30,901 nt of DNA from contig PLYD01000234.1 of NCBI GenBank assembly GCA_003151665.1, positions 1,695-32,595 on the forward strand, written 5' to 3'. Shown here in pieces: positions 1 to 7,648 of this stretch (positions are counted from its first letter, which is position 1; each line of letters opens with the position of its first letter). The position numbers and the translations under genes are program-made. The DNA comes from Candidatus Dormiibacterota bacterium (GTDB lineage Bacteria > Chloroflexota > Dormibacteria > Dormibacterales > Dormibacteraceae). Under the pieces are notes generated by a model. That model made no database searches and was not told the origin of the DNA. It saw only the letters and a program-made list of their open reading frames with translations.

Positions 1-270
1 ATTCGGGTCAAGGCGCAGGCCGGCGCGCTGGTGCTGTCGGCGACCACCAACGAGGTCGGTGACAGCAAGGCCGAGATGGCCGCCGACGTCGACGGGTCAG
101 ACATCCAGATCGCCTTCAACGCACGCTACGTTCTGGACGCCCTTGGGGTTATCGCCGAGGATGAGGTGGAGCTGCTGTTCGACGGCCCGCTCAGCCCGGG
201 ATTGCTGCGGCCGCCGGGCAAGGAGCACTACCTGTACGTGATCATGCCCGTGCGCGTAGCGATGTCCTAG
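1..270 (+). CDS. dnaN: DNA polymerase III beta sliding clamp, C-terminal fragment
   Basis: This is the last 89 codons of the sliding clamp, the ring that tethers replicative polymerase to DNA. The frame is open from base 1 and ends at TAG 268-270; the 5' part lies outside the window. The visible piece is the end of the third clamp domain, with the typical stretches FNARYVLDAL, GPLSPGLLRP and the C-terminal YLYVIMPVRV strand. Many clamps end close to this strand; here four residues (AMS plus one) follow. recF lies 28 bp downstream, the usual dnaN-recF neighbourhood near a chromosomal origin. Identity is clear despite truncation by the window edge. Confidence 0.93.
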   Translation: MRVKAQAGALVLSATTNEVGDSKAEMAADVDGSDIQIAFNARYVLDALGVIAEDEVELLFDGPLSPGLLRPPGKEHYLYVIMPVRVAMS

Positions 271-298
271 ATGCGAGTGTCCAACTAGATGAAATTGA

Positions 299-1384
299 TT
301 GCTGCTCCGGCGACTCCAGCTTAGAAACCACCGCAACTACGCTCACTTAGACCTCACGCCCGGTCCGGGCGTCAACCTGTTCATCGGGGACAACGGCCAG
401 GGCAAGACCAACCTGCTCGAGGCCGTGGCGATGCTGGCGCTTTCGGCGTCGCCCCGCACGCGGCGCGATAACGAGGTCGTCGGCCCGGTTGCGGCAGCCA
501 CGCGCATCGAGGCGGAGGTGGAGAGCGGCGGCATTGTGATCGAGCTCGCGATCGCGTTGACAGTCGAGGGCGATCGTGCGCGCAGAGTGATCGAGGTCGA
601 TGGCGTTCGCCGCCGGGCTTTCGACCTGCCGGGCCATTTCCGGGTCACCCTGTTCTGGCCTGACGACCTGGGCTTGATCAAAGCCGGTCCCGAGCTGCGC
701 CGGCGTTTCCTCAACCAGATGCTCGTGCAGGTCGAGCCAGGCTATGCCCGCGCCCTGGCCGGCTTGAAGCGAGTGCTCGAACAGCGAAACAGCCTGCTCA
801 AGCGCATGGCGGCAGGGGACGGCGGTGGGGACGTGCTCGAGGCCTGGAACGAGGAGCTGATCCGGATCGGCGGCGAGGTGTCTTCCGCCCGCGCCCGGGC
901 GGTCCAAGAGCTCGAACCGGTTGCGGCCCGCTGCCACTCCGAGATCGCCTCCGGAGAGCGCCTGGAGATCGAGTACCTGGGGCCCCCCGCCAACGTGGCC
1001 GAAGCTGTGCATAACTCCCTGGCTGAGGACCTCAGGCGCGGCTCGACGAGCATCGGTCCCCACCGCGACGACTTGCGAGTGCTGCTCGACGGGCGCGAAG
1101 CTCGAGCTTATGGCTCACAGGGTCAGCAGAGGACGGCCGTGGTGAGCCTGAAGCTGGCCGAGGCTGCCCTGGTGGCCCAACGCACCGGGGAGCGGCCCCT
1201 GCTCTTGCTGGACGACGTCCTCTCGGAGCTGGACGGCGAGCGGAGGTCGGCACTCTTGCGCCAGGTGGCCGGAGCGGGCCAGGTCATCATCACCTCGGTC
1301 GAAGCCGGGCCCTTTCCACCCGAGCTGATCTCGAGCGCGCGGGTATGGACGGTGTCTGGGGGCGAAATTTCAGCCTGTGGATAA
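299..1384 (+). CDS. recF: DNA replication/repair protein RecF
   Basis: RecF is an SMC-like ATPase that, with RecO and RecR, loads RecA at single-strand gaps. The 361-residue product has normal family length. The N-terminal strand LRNHRNY is followed by Walker A GDNGQGKT (about 30-37). Near the C terminus are the RecF signature GPHRDDLRV with GSQGQQRT, and Walker B LLLLDDVLSELD. The start is TTG 299, directly after an in-frame TGA (296-298), so no earlier start exists in this frame. No Shine-Dalgarno sequence is evident. An ATG at 289 is one base out of frame. The 3' end overlaps the next gene by 8 bp, suggesting translational coupling. Identity is secure; the start is less so. Confidence 0.95.
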   Translation: MLLRRLQLRNHRNYAHLDLTPGPGVNLFIGDNGQGKTNLLEAVAMLALSASPRTRRDNEVVGPVAAATRIEAEVESGGIVIELAIALTVEGDRARRVIEVDGVRRRAFDLPGHFRVTLFWPDDLGLIKAGPELRRRFLNQMLVQVEPGYARALAGLKRVLEQRNSLLKRMAAGDGGGDVLEAWNEELIRIGGEVSSARARAVQELEPVAARCHSEIASGERLEIEYLGPPANVAEAVHNSLAEDLRRGSTSIGPHRDDLRVLLDGREARAYGSQGQQRTAVVSLKLAEAALVAQRTGERPLLLLDDVLSELDGERRSALLRQVAGAGQVIITSVEAGPFPPELISSARVWTVSGGEISACG

Positions 1385-1682
1385 ACTGGGCAATATCCTC
1401 CCTCGCGTGCTTCGCCGGCAGCCCGGCGGCGGGCGGTTGCTGGGCACCCAGGTCGCGTCGGCATTTCGCACCTTGATCGGGCCAGAGCCCGCCCGGCTCT
1501 GCGACGAGGTCGAGCTGCATTCAGGCACCCTTGTCGTGACCACCTCGAGCCCGGCCCTGGCCCACCAGCTGAGGCTCGATTCCGAGACGATCGTTACACG
1601 GTTGAACGGCCTGGACCTGGGCCGCAAGGTTCGCGGGGTTCGTGTTCGAATCGGGCGCTCCGGTCCACCGCAGGACAGGTGA
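1377..1682 (+). CDS. DUF721 / DciA-like protein
   Basis: This 101-residue protein belongs to the DUF721 family, which includes DciA, the ancestral loader/operator of the replicative helicase DnaB. The family core is visible: FRTLIGPEPARLCDEVEL, then a strand GTLVVTTSSPALAHQLRL and a short C-terminal helix with a basic tail (VRGVRVRIGR). The start is GTG 1377, inside the end of recF (8-bp overlap). In actinobacteria the same family sits right after recF and before gyrB; here gyrB is absent and a helicase-nuclease follows. Function as a helicase loader is inferred from family and position; the short sequence gives no catalytic motif. Confidence 0.78.
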   Translation: MDKLGNILPRVLRRQPGGGRLLGTQVASAFRTLIGPEPARLCDEVELHSGTLVVTTSSPALAHQLRLDSETIVTRLNGLDLGRKVRGVRVRIGRSGPPQDR

Positions 1683-1692
1683 TGCCTCGGTC

Positions 1693-4446
1693 ATGAAGCT
1701 GGGAGTGGATCAGGCTCGAGCCGCTGCCCTCGGACGTGGCGCCGTGCGAGTCGTGGCGGGGGCCGGCACAGGCAAGACGGCGGTGATCGCTGAGCGCTTC
1801 CGAAGGCTGGTCGCCGAGGGCGCCTCGCCTTCATCGATCCTGGTGATGACATTCACCGACCGGGCGGCGGCCGAGATGCGCCAGCGAATCGAGGACCTCA
1901 TCGGTGAACCCGCGCCCGCCGTGGGCACCTTCCATTCGATCGCGCTTGGCTGGTTGCGCGAGGACGGCCGGCTGGTCGGGGTGCCGCCCGGCTTTCGGAT
2001 TCTTGCCGGCGCCGAGCGCTGGATCCTCGCCCGCGAGCTGATGTGGAAGCTGGGCGATCCCGCGCTCACCGGCGACGAGCGCCCGGACGATCTGGTGTCG
2101 CCTGCGCTCCAGATGCTCGAGCGTCTGAAGCAAGAGCTGGTCCCACTGAAACGACTGGTCGCCTGGGCAGCGGCGACGCGTGGCGATGAAGAAGACCCGG
2201 ATTTCGCTCAGCGGGTGCAGCTCATGCAGGCCTGTGTGCGTCTTTTCGGCGCGTACGAACGCGCTTGCCGGAAGCAGAGACTGCTCGATTTCGAGGATCT
2301 GCTGACGCTCGCGGTCAAGCTCCTCGAGGAACAGCCCGCTCTCCGCAGCACCTACCGCGCGCGCTTTCCGCGCGTGCTTGTCGATGAGTACCAGGACCTG
2401 AACCTCGCCCAGGAACGCCTGGTCGAGCTGATTGCCGGAAACGGAGACCCTTTCATCGTCGGCGACGACGATCAGAGCATCTACCGTTTCCGGGGAGCTT
2501 CGCGCGCGAGCCTCGAGCGCTTTCGCGCTCATTTTCCTGAAGCGTTGACGATCACGCTCGGGCGGAATTACCGGAGCTCGCATCGTATCGTCGCAGCCGC
2601 TGCCAGTTTGATTGCAAACAACCAGGCACGACTGCCGAAGGAGCTGAGGTCCAGCCGGCCGGGCGAAAAGGTGGAGATGTGGCTGTGCCCCGATGGCGAT
2701 ACCGAGGCAACCGCGATCGCTGCGGAGGCGGAGCGCCTGATAGCGACAGGAATTGCAATGTCGAGCATCGCAGTGCTTTGCCGTACCAATGCCATCGCCC
2801 GCCCGATTGCGACCGCCCTGGCGGCACGGCGCCTTCCGCATGTCGTCATCGGTGGTCGCGGATTTCACGACCGGCCCGAGGTCAAGGACGTGGTCGCGCT
2901 GCTGCGCGTCTTGCGAGACCCCAGTGATGTGGTGGCTTTGGCTCGAGCGCTGACCCGCCCTCCGACCGGCATCGACCCCGTCGCCGCCCTATCCACCCTG
3001 CGGAATCGCAACGGCGCGGCGCCGCTCGAGGTTCTCGAGCACTGGTCTCCGTCGGCTGGCTTTGCGGCTCTACTGGGCGACCTGGCCGAGCAGGCCAAGA
3101 CCCTTGACGTCCGCGAGCTGTTCTTCGAGCTGATGGAAAAGACGCGGTACCTACAAGTGCTTGGCGCGGGTCTCGAGCCCAGCGAGGCGGCGCGCGCGAC
3201 AGCCAACGTGAGTCGGTTCGCGGAGCGGATCGCCGAGTTCTGCGAGACGTCGCCAGACCGATCGCTGGAGGCGTACATGCATCACCTCGACCTCGTGCTT
3301 CTGTCTGGCGAGGACGAGGAGCCGGCGGCTGTCGATGGCTTCGTCGACGCGATCCAGGTAATGACTATCCACCAGGCGAAAGGCCTGGAGTTCGCCGCGG
3401 TCTTCGTGCCCGGATTGGTCGAGGGGCGCTTGCCTCAGACAGGTCGCTCGCCGCGTTTCGAGCTGCCGCCCGCGGTGCTGGAACCACTGGTGCGGGGCCG
3501 CGAGGATGTCGTGGCTGAAGAACGCCGCCTCCTTTATGTGGCGATGACTCGCGCGCGCCAGCACCTCTACCTGGTACGCGCGTCTCACTACGACGGCGGC
3601 CGTCGCTGGAGAGACTCGCGGTTCCTCGCCGAGGTGCTGAGCGCCGGCGCGCGCGTCGTCACGGAACGGGAGATCCCCGCCATCCCCCGGCTCACCGCCA
3701 AGCCGTTGGGTTTGCCTCGGGCCCAAGACGCCGCCGTCGTGCTGTCGTACTCCGCGATCGCCTCGTATCGCGACTGCCCGCGCCAGTTCTGGTACCGCTA
3801 TGAGCAGCGGCTGCCGGCGGTACAGAGCGCTGAGGCTGTGCAGGGGGTGATCCTCCACGAGGTACTGCGTCGTGCCGGGGAAGCGAGGCAGCGCGATCAG
3901 AAGGTCACGGCCGCATTGCTGAGAGAGCTGCACGAGGAGGTCTGGGGCGGGACTGCGTTCCCCGACCCGCGTCGAGCACCGACCTTCAAGCGCAACGGGG
4001 CCGAGCAGCTCGAGGCGTATCGAAAGGGCGGCGGCTTCGAGGCCCGGCCCGAATTTCTCGAACAGTCCTTCACCATCGACGTTGATGGATGGACGCTCCG
4101 CGGTGTCATCGACAGGGTCGACCGCACGGAGTTCGGTTGGCGGATCCTCGACTACAAGTCAGGCAGGCCGGTGGCCCGAGGGCGCCGCGACCTGCAGGTT
4201 GCCCTGTACGCGATGGGTGCCGCATCGGCGCTGGGCGTGGGGTCGAAAGGACTGCAGTTGGACGTCGTTTACCTGGCTTCTGGGGAGACGGTCCCACTCG
4301 AGCGCCCTGACGCTCTTGTCGCTGACGCGAAAAAGCAAGGTGCAGAGGCCGCGGAGGGAGTCAGGGCAGGTCGCTTCGAAGCGAGGCCGGACCGGCGGCG
4401 ATGCCGGCTGTGCCCCTACAGGCTTGCCTGCGCGGATGCCCTGTAG
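1693..4446 (+). CDS. UvrD/Rep-type DNA helicase fused to Fe-S PD-(D/E)XK nuclease (AdnAB/AddB-like)
   Basis: This protein of about 917 residues is a 3'-5' superfamily 1A helicase with a C-terminal RecB-family nuclease, as in enzymes that resect double-strand breaks. Helicase motifs appear in order: Q-motif GVDQARAA, Walker A AGAGTGKT (22-29), GTFHSI, Walker B LVDEYQDLN, DDDQSIYRFRGAS, GRNYRSS, VMTIHQAKGLEF and LLYVAMTRARQHLYL. The nuclease has Asp807 (GVIDRVD) and Asp820-x-Lys822 (ILDYKSG). One cysteine (Cys695, YRDCPRQF) and three near the end (Cys904, 907, 913) form an AddB/AdnB-like Fe-S pattern. ATG 1693 is preferred because AGGTGA (1677-1682) lies 10 bp upstream; an in-frame GTG at 1642 would overlap the previous gene. 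Whether it works alone or with a partner cannot be told here. The 3' end overlaps the convergent gene by 31 bp. Confidence 0.9.
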   Translation: MKLGVDQARAAALGRGAVRVVAGAGTGKTAVIAERFRRLVAEGASPSSILVMTFTDRAAAEMRQRIEDLIGEPAPAVGTFHSIALGWLREDGRLVGVPPGFRILAGAERWILARELMWKLGDPALTGDERPDDLVSPALQMLERLKQELVPLKRLVAWAAATRGDEEDPDFAQRVQLMQACVRLFGAYERACRKQRLLDFEDLLTLAVKLLEEQPALRSTYRARFPRVLVDEYQDLNLAQERLVELIAGNGDPFIVGDDDQSIYRFRGASRASLERFRAHFPEALTITLGRNYRSSHRIVAAAASLIANNQARLPKELRSSRPGEKVEMWLCPDGDTEATAIAAEAERLIATGIAMSSIAVLCRTNAIARPIATALAARRLPHVVIGGRGFHDRPEVKDVVALLRVLRDPSDVVALARALTRPPTGIDPVAALSTLRNRNGAAPLEVLEHWSPSAGFAALLGDLAEQAKTLDVRELFFELMEKTRYLQVLGAGLEPSEAARATANVSRFAERIAEFCETSPDRSLEAYMHHLDLVLLSGEDEEPAAVDGFVDAIQVMTIHQAKGLEFAAVFVPGLVEGRLPQTGRSPRFELPPAVLEPLVRGREDVVAEERRLLYVAMTRARQHLYLVRASHYDGGRRWRDSRFLAEVLSAGARVVTEREIPAIPRLTAKPLGLPRAQDAAVVLSYSAIASYRDCPRQFWYRYEQRLPAVQSAEAVQGVILHEVLRRAGEARQRDQKVTAALLRELHEEVWGGTAFPDPRRAPTFKRNGAEQLEAYRKGGGFEARPEFLEQSFTIDVDGWTLRGVIDRVDRTEFGWRILDYKSGRPVARGRRDLQVALYAMGAASALGVGSKGLQLDVVYLASGETVPLERPDALVADAKKQGAEAAEGVRAGRFEARPDRRRCRLCPYRLACADAL

Positions 4447-5666
4447 CGAGCTGCCAGAAGCAGGCACTCGCGCGCGATGTCGGATGAGGCATACGGATGC
4501 GCGAGCTCGGCGGCCTTGCGAGACATCTCACGCCACGTCGGACCACCCTCGGCAAGGACGCGTATCTCTTCGACGAGCTCGTCGTCCTTCGGCGAGAACT
4601 TGCCGACGCCTGACTCGACGACGAAATCGACGTTGGGCGACTCCTGGCCGGGCAGGAACCCGGTGATCACCAGCGGAAGCCCGGTGGCCAGAGCTTCGGC
4701 GATTGCACCTGGACCTGCTTTGGTGACGATGACGTCGCAGGCTCGCATCAGCTCGGGCATGTACTCCACAAAACCCAGCACCAGGGTCGGCGTCGCAAAG
4801 CCAAGACTCTCGAGCCGGCGACGCAACCGTTCGTTGCGGCCGCAGACCACGACGACCTGCCATTGGTGAGGCTCCTCGGTCAACGCCGCCACCTGCTTCG
4901 TTAGCCCGCCCGCGCCTGCGGCGCCTCCGATGATCAGGACCGTGAAACGCTTCTCATCGAGGCCGAAGCGGCGGCGAAGCGCCTCCTTCTCGCCTGGAGC
5001 CGGCGGGCGGAAGCGCAGGTCGACCGGAAGGCCGAGGAGCTTGACGCGGTCGGGCGGCACCCGCCGCCGGATCGCCACCTTTCGAGCCAGCTCGGTGGGC
5101 GCCACGACCAGGTCTGCCCGGCTGAACGTCCACCCCCGGTGGAAGTCCACCAGGTCCGTGATCACCGTCATGAGCGCGCGCTGGCGCCCACTCTTCTGAA
5201 TCGCCTGGAAGGTCATGTGGTTGAGGAGCGGATGGACCGAGAGGACCACGTCCGGATCGTGCTCCTTGATGAGCTCGGCAGTGGCCTTTCGGACGCCAGG
5301 GCCGAAGACCGCGCGAATGGCGGCAAACGTCGGCTTCGTGTTGCTCGTGTGGTACACCGCGCCCCACGCGGTCCTCGAGCGCTGGATCATTGGGCCGTAG
5401 AGCGACGCCAGCCGCCGCACGACCATTGGCCCTTGCGCCATCAACGGGTCGGCCACGGTGACCACGCATGTCGGATCGAGCAACTTGAGCGCGTCGGTGA
5501 GAGCGCGGGCTGCCGCGCGATGGCCGCCGCCCGTGTCGCTGAAGAGGATCAGAACCCTCGGCGCGCCGCCGACCGGCGTCGGAATTGGAGGCGGTGCCTG
5601 GCGGAGTCCAGCGCCCGCCGGTTCGGCGCTTACTTCCGGCGCGCGGCTGCCCGGCGCGCGATCCAT
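4416..5666 (-). CDS. MGDG synthase-like glycosyltransferase (GT28 family)
   Basis: This 416-residue protein resembles monogalactosyldiacylglycerol synthase and the bacterial diacylglycerol glucosyltransferase UgtP. These enzymes move a sugar from a UDP-sugar to diacylglycerol at the inner membrane face. The N-terminal lipid-acceptor domain has LFSDTGGGHRAAARAL (about 40-55). The C-terminal nucleotide-sugar half has IIGGAAGAGGLTKQ, VVVCGRNERLRRRL, and the GT28 region VLGFVEYMPELMRACDVIVT followed by KAGPGAIAEALATGLP. The first 34 residues are Ala/Pro-rich and unconserved. ATG 5666 lies 37 bp inside the upstream cytochrome gene, so the two are probably co-transcribed. The sugar and lipid acceptor cannot be read from sequence. 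Confidence 0.85.
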   Translation of the reverse strand: MDRAPGSRAPEVSAEPAGAGLRQAPPPIPTPVGGAPRVLILFSDTGGGHRAAARALTDALKLLDPTCVVTVADPLMAQGPMVVRRLASLYGPMIQRSRTAWGAVYHTSNTKPTFAAIRAVFGPGVRKATAELIKEHDPDVVLSVHPLLNHMTFQAIQKSGRQRALMTVITDLVDFHRGWTFSRADLVVAPTELARKVAIRRRVPPDRVKLLGLPVDLRFRPPAPGEKEALRRRFGLDEKRFTVLIIGGAAGAGGLTKQVAALTEEPHQWQVVVVCGRNERLRRRLESLGFATPTLVLGFVEYMPELMRACDVIVTKAGPGAIAEALATGLPLVITGFLPGQESPNVDFVVESGVGKFSPKDDELVEEIRVLAEGGPTWREMSRKAAELAHPYASSDIARECLLLAARYRASAQASL

Positions 5667-6214
5667 CGCATGTTGTACTGGGACAGCAAGAGCGTGATGA
5701 AGAGCATGGCGACGATCGCGATGCCGACCCAGAAGATGGTGCGCTTGGCAAGCTCATTGGCCGAGAGCGGCGGGGAGCCAGTCAGGTTCTGCTGAATGAT
5801 GTAGGCGGCCAGGTCCTTGATGTCCTGGTCGGTCAGGGCCGTGTTGCCACCCTTCACCGGCATGTTGGCCGATCCTGGGTCGCCGGGCTGGTGGACCCGC
5901 CCGTTGGTGATGATGCCGATGATGAAAGTCGGGTCGAGAGGGTTCGAAACGCCGGGCAGCTTGAAGATTGGGTTTAGAGCTGGCCCGATGCCGCCGCCCA
6001 AGCTGGCTCCGTGGCAACTCGTGCAGCCACTTTGCGCGAAGAGTGTCGCGCCTTTGGCGGGATCACCCGGAAGCGCCACGGCGCTCGCCGATGGTGAGGG
6101 TGTGCTGTCGGCCAGGGTGCTGATCGCTGTGAGGCCGACCAGGGCGGGAACGGCCAAAGCCACCAGCCCCCACACCTTGAGTCCTTTGTGAAGCTGCACG
6201 GCGCGCCAAATCAT
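5630..6214 (-). CDS. Membrane-anchored monoheme cytochrome c
   Basis: This 194-residue protein has one c-type heme site, Cys64-x-x-Cys67-His68 (CTSCH), and a probable axial Met118 in SANMPVKGG. An N-terminal hydrophobic segment (about 15-35) acts as signal or anchor, and a second helix (about 159-179) is followed by an Arg/Lys-rich tail. The heme domain therefore probably faces outside, held at both ends, with the basic tail inside. The layout suits a cytochrome that passes electrons between a quinol-oxidising complex and an oxidase, but no such complex is encoded nearby, so the partner is unknown. ATG 6214 is preceded by AGGGGG about 7 bp upstream. Its 3' end overlaps the glycosyltransferase gene. 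Confidence 0.86.
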   Translation of the reverse strand: MIWRAVQLHKGLKVWGLVALAVPALVGLTAISTLADSTPSPSASAVALPGDPAKGATLFAQSGCTSCHGASLGGGIGPALNPIFKLPGVSNPLDPTFIIGIITNGRVHQPGDPGSANMPVKGGNTALTDQDIKDLAAYIIQQNLTGSPPLSANELAKRTIFWVGIAIVAMLFITLLLSQYNMRWIARRAAARRK

Positions 6215-6358
6215 AGCCTGCCCCCTATTTTGGCCCTCAGGCGGGAATAGGAGGGAAGCGCGTAGGTTTTATTGCTGATATGGCGTCATGCTCCCCGGTC
6301 TCTCGTTCGGCTTTCTGCTGCGTATCGAGGCGCTGGCTAGACGCGAGATCGGCCTACC
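6215..6358. other. Divergent intergenic region (cytochrome c / GT4)
   Basis: This 144-bp gap separates two divergent genes and must hold both promoters. On the minus strand a purine-rich AGGGGG acts as the ribosome site of the cytochrome gene. I could not assign convincing -35/-10 pairs on either strand, and I see no strong hairpin or operator. Confidence 0.4.
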
Positions 6359-7648
6359 GTGGCTGAGGCGACTCCTCTGATCTCCAACCTCGCCGCCGGA
6401 AGGCGGATCGGGGTTATCACCATGCATACTTCTCCGACGGCCTCTCTCGGCCAAAACGGCAACGGCGGCCTCAACGTCTACGTTCGCGAGGTCGCGAACG
6501 CCTTCAGCGATCGGGGCATCGCCACCGACATCTTCACCCGCCGGCAATCTCCCGACGACCCCGCGATCGAGTCCCTGGCCCCACTTTCGCGCGTCATCTA
6601 TCTGCCCGCGGGCAGGAGCCTCGACAAGTACTCCGTGTATGAGGAGGTCCCGGAGTTTGCCGCGGGGGTCCGGGCCTTTGCCGAGCGCGAGCACCTGACC
6701 TACGACATGCTCTACTCCCACTACTGGCTCTCGGGCGAGGTTGCCTGCCTGCTACGAGCCGACATGCGGATCGCATGGGCGCACACCGCACACACCCTCG
6801 GCCTGGTCAAGAACCGCACGCTGGCGAGCGGCGCCAGGCCCGAGCCCGCACTCCGAATTCAAGTTGAGGGCGAGATCGCGCAGCAGGCTGATCTGCTGAT
6901 CGGTTCGACTCCGGACGAGGCCGATGACCTGATCAGGCTGTATGGGGCGGACCCGGACCGCGTGCACGTGGTCGCCCCCGGCATCGACCTTGCGACATTC
7001 CAGCCGTTCGACCGCGCCGAAGCTCGACGCAAGATCGGCTACGGACCGGGCAGGCTGCTGCTATTCGTCGGCCGGCTCGAGCGCCTCAAGGGCGTGGACG
7101 TTGCCATCCGAGCCCTGGCGTTGCTCCGCGATCGCGACCACGCCGACCTGCGCCTGATAGTCCTCGGCGAGGATGTTCGCGACGGCGACGAGAGCGAGAA
7201 GGAGCGACTGAAAGCGGTCGCCTCCTCATCAGGCGTGCGCGATCGCGTCGATTTCCTGGGCACGGTGGCACATCACGAGTTGCCGTACTTCTACGCAGCC
7301 GCCGATGTGTGCGTGATGCCTTCTTACAGCGAATCCTTTGGGCTCGTCGCGCTGGAGGCGCAGGCATGCGGCCGGCCGGTGGTTGCCTCAGGCGTGTCAG
7401 GTCTCCGCTCTGTCGTGCGCGATGAGGTCAGCGGCTACTTGATCGACGATCACGATCCGGCGATTTACGCAGAGCGCATCGGTCGGCTGCTCTCGGACCC
7501 TGAGCTCGCTCAGCAGATGGGGAAGCGAGGTCGCCTGCTGGCGCAGCGATTCTCCTGGACCCGCACCGCTGATCGGCTCGGGAACCTGTTCGAAGGCGCC
7601 ATCGAGAGCACTCAAGCGCGGGTCCAGGCCGGCGTGCGACACGAGTAG
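6359..7648 (+). CDS. GT4-family (GT-B) glycosyltransferase, MshA/SPS-like
   Basis: This 429-residue retaining glycosyltransferase has the GT-B fold. The N-terminal domain opens with RIGVITMHTSPTAS and a glycine-rich acceptor loop NGNGGLNVYVREV, as in D-inositol-3-phosphate glycosyltransferase (MshA) and sucrose-phosphate synthase relatives. The C-terminal donor domain has LLLFVGRLERLKGVDVAIRA and the E-x7-E motif ESFGLVALE, followed by ACGRPVVASGVSGL. The start is GTG 6359; no clear ribosome site is visible. The 3' end overlaps the convergent lipoprotein gene by 37 bp. The acceptor is unknown; MshA is a possible but unproven reading, since no other mycothiol gene is in the window. Confidence 0.86.
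   Translation: MAEATPLISNLAAGRRIGVITMHTSPTASLGQNGNGGLNVYVREVANAFSDRGIATDIFTRRQSPDDPAIESLAPLSRVIYLPAGRSLDKYSVYEEVPEFAAGVRAFAEREHLTYDMLYSHYWLSGEVACLLRADMRIAWAHTAHTLGLVKNRTLASGARPEPALRIQVEGEIAQQADLLIGSTPDEADDLIRLYGADPDRVHVVAPGIDLATFQPFDRAEARRKIGYGPGRLLLFVGRLERLKGVDVAIRALALLRDRDHADLRLIVLGEDVRDGDESEKERLKAVASSSGVRDRVDFLGTVAHHELPYFYAAADVCVMPSYSESFGLVALEAQACGRPVVASGVSGLRSVVRDEVSGYLIDDHDPAIYAERIGRLLSDPELAQQMGKRGRLLAQRFSWTRTADRLGNLFEGAIESTQARVQAGVRHE

Noticed and set aside
1831..2868. Long antisense reading frame inside the helicase gene
   Set aside because: It has no recognisable domain and mirrors the codon bias of the real gene; several similar antisense frames occur across the window.
6359..7648. 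Firm assignment as MshA of mycothiol synthesis
   Set aside because: The glycine-rich loop is similar, but it is shared by many GT4 enzymes and no mshB, mshC or mshD is in the window.
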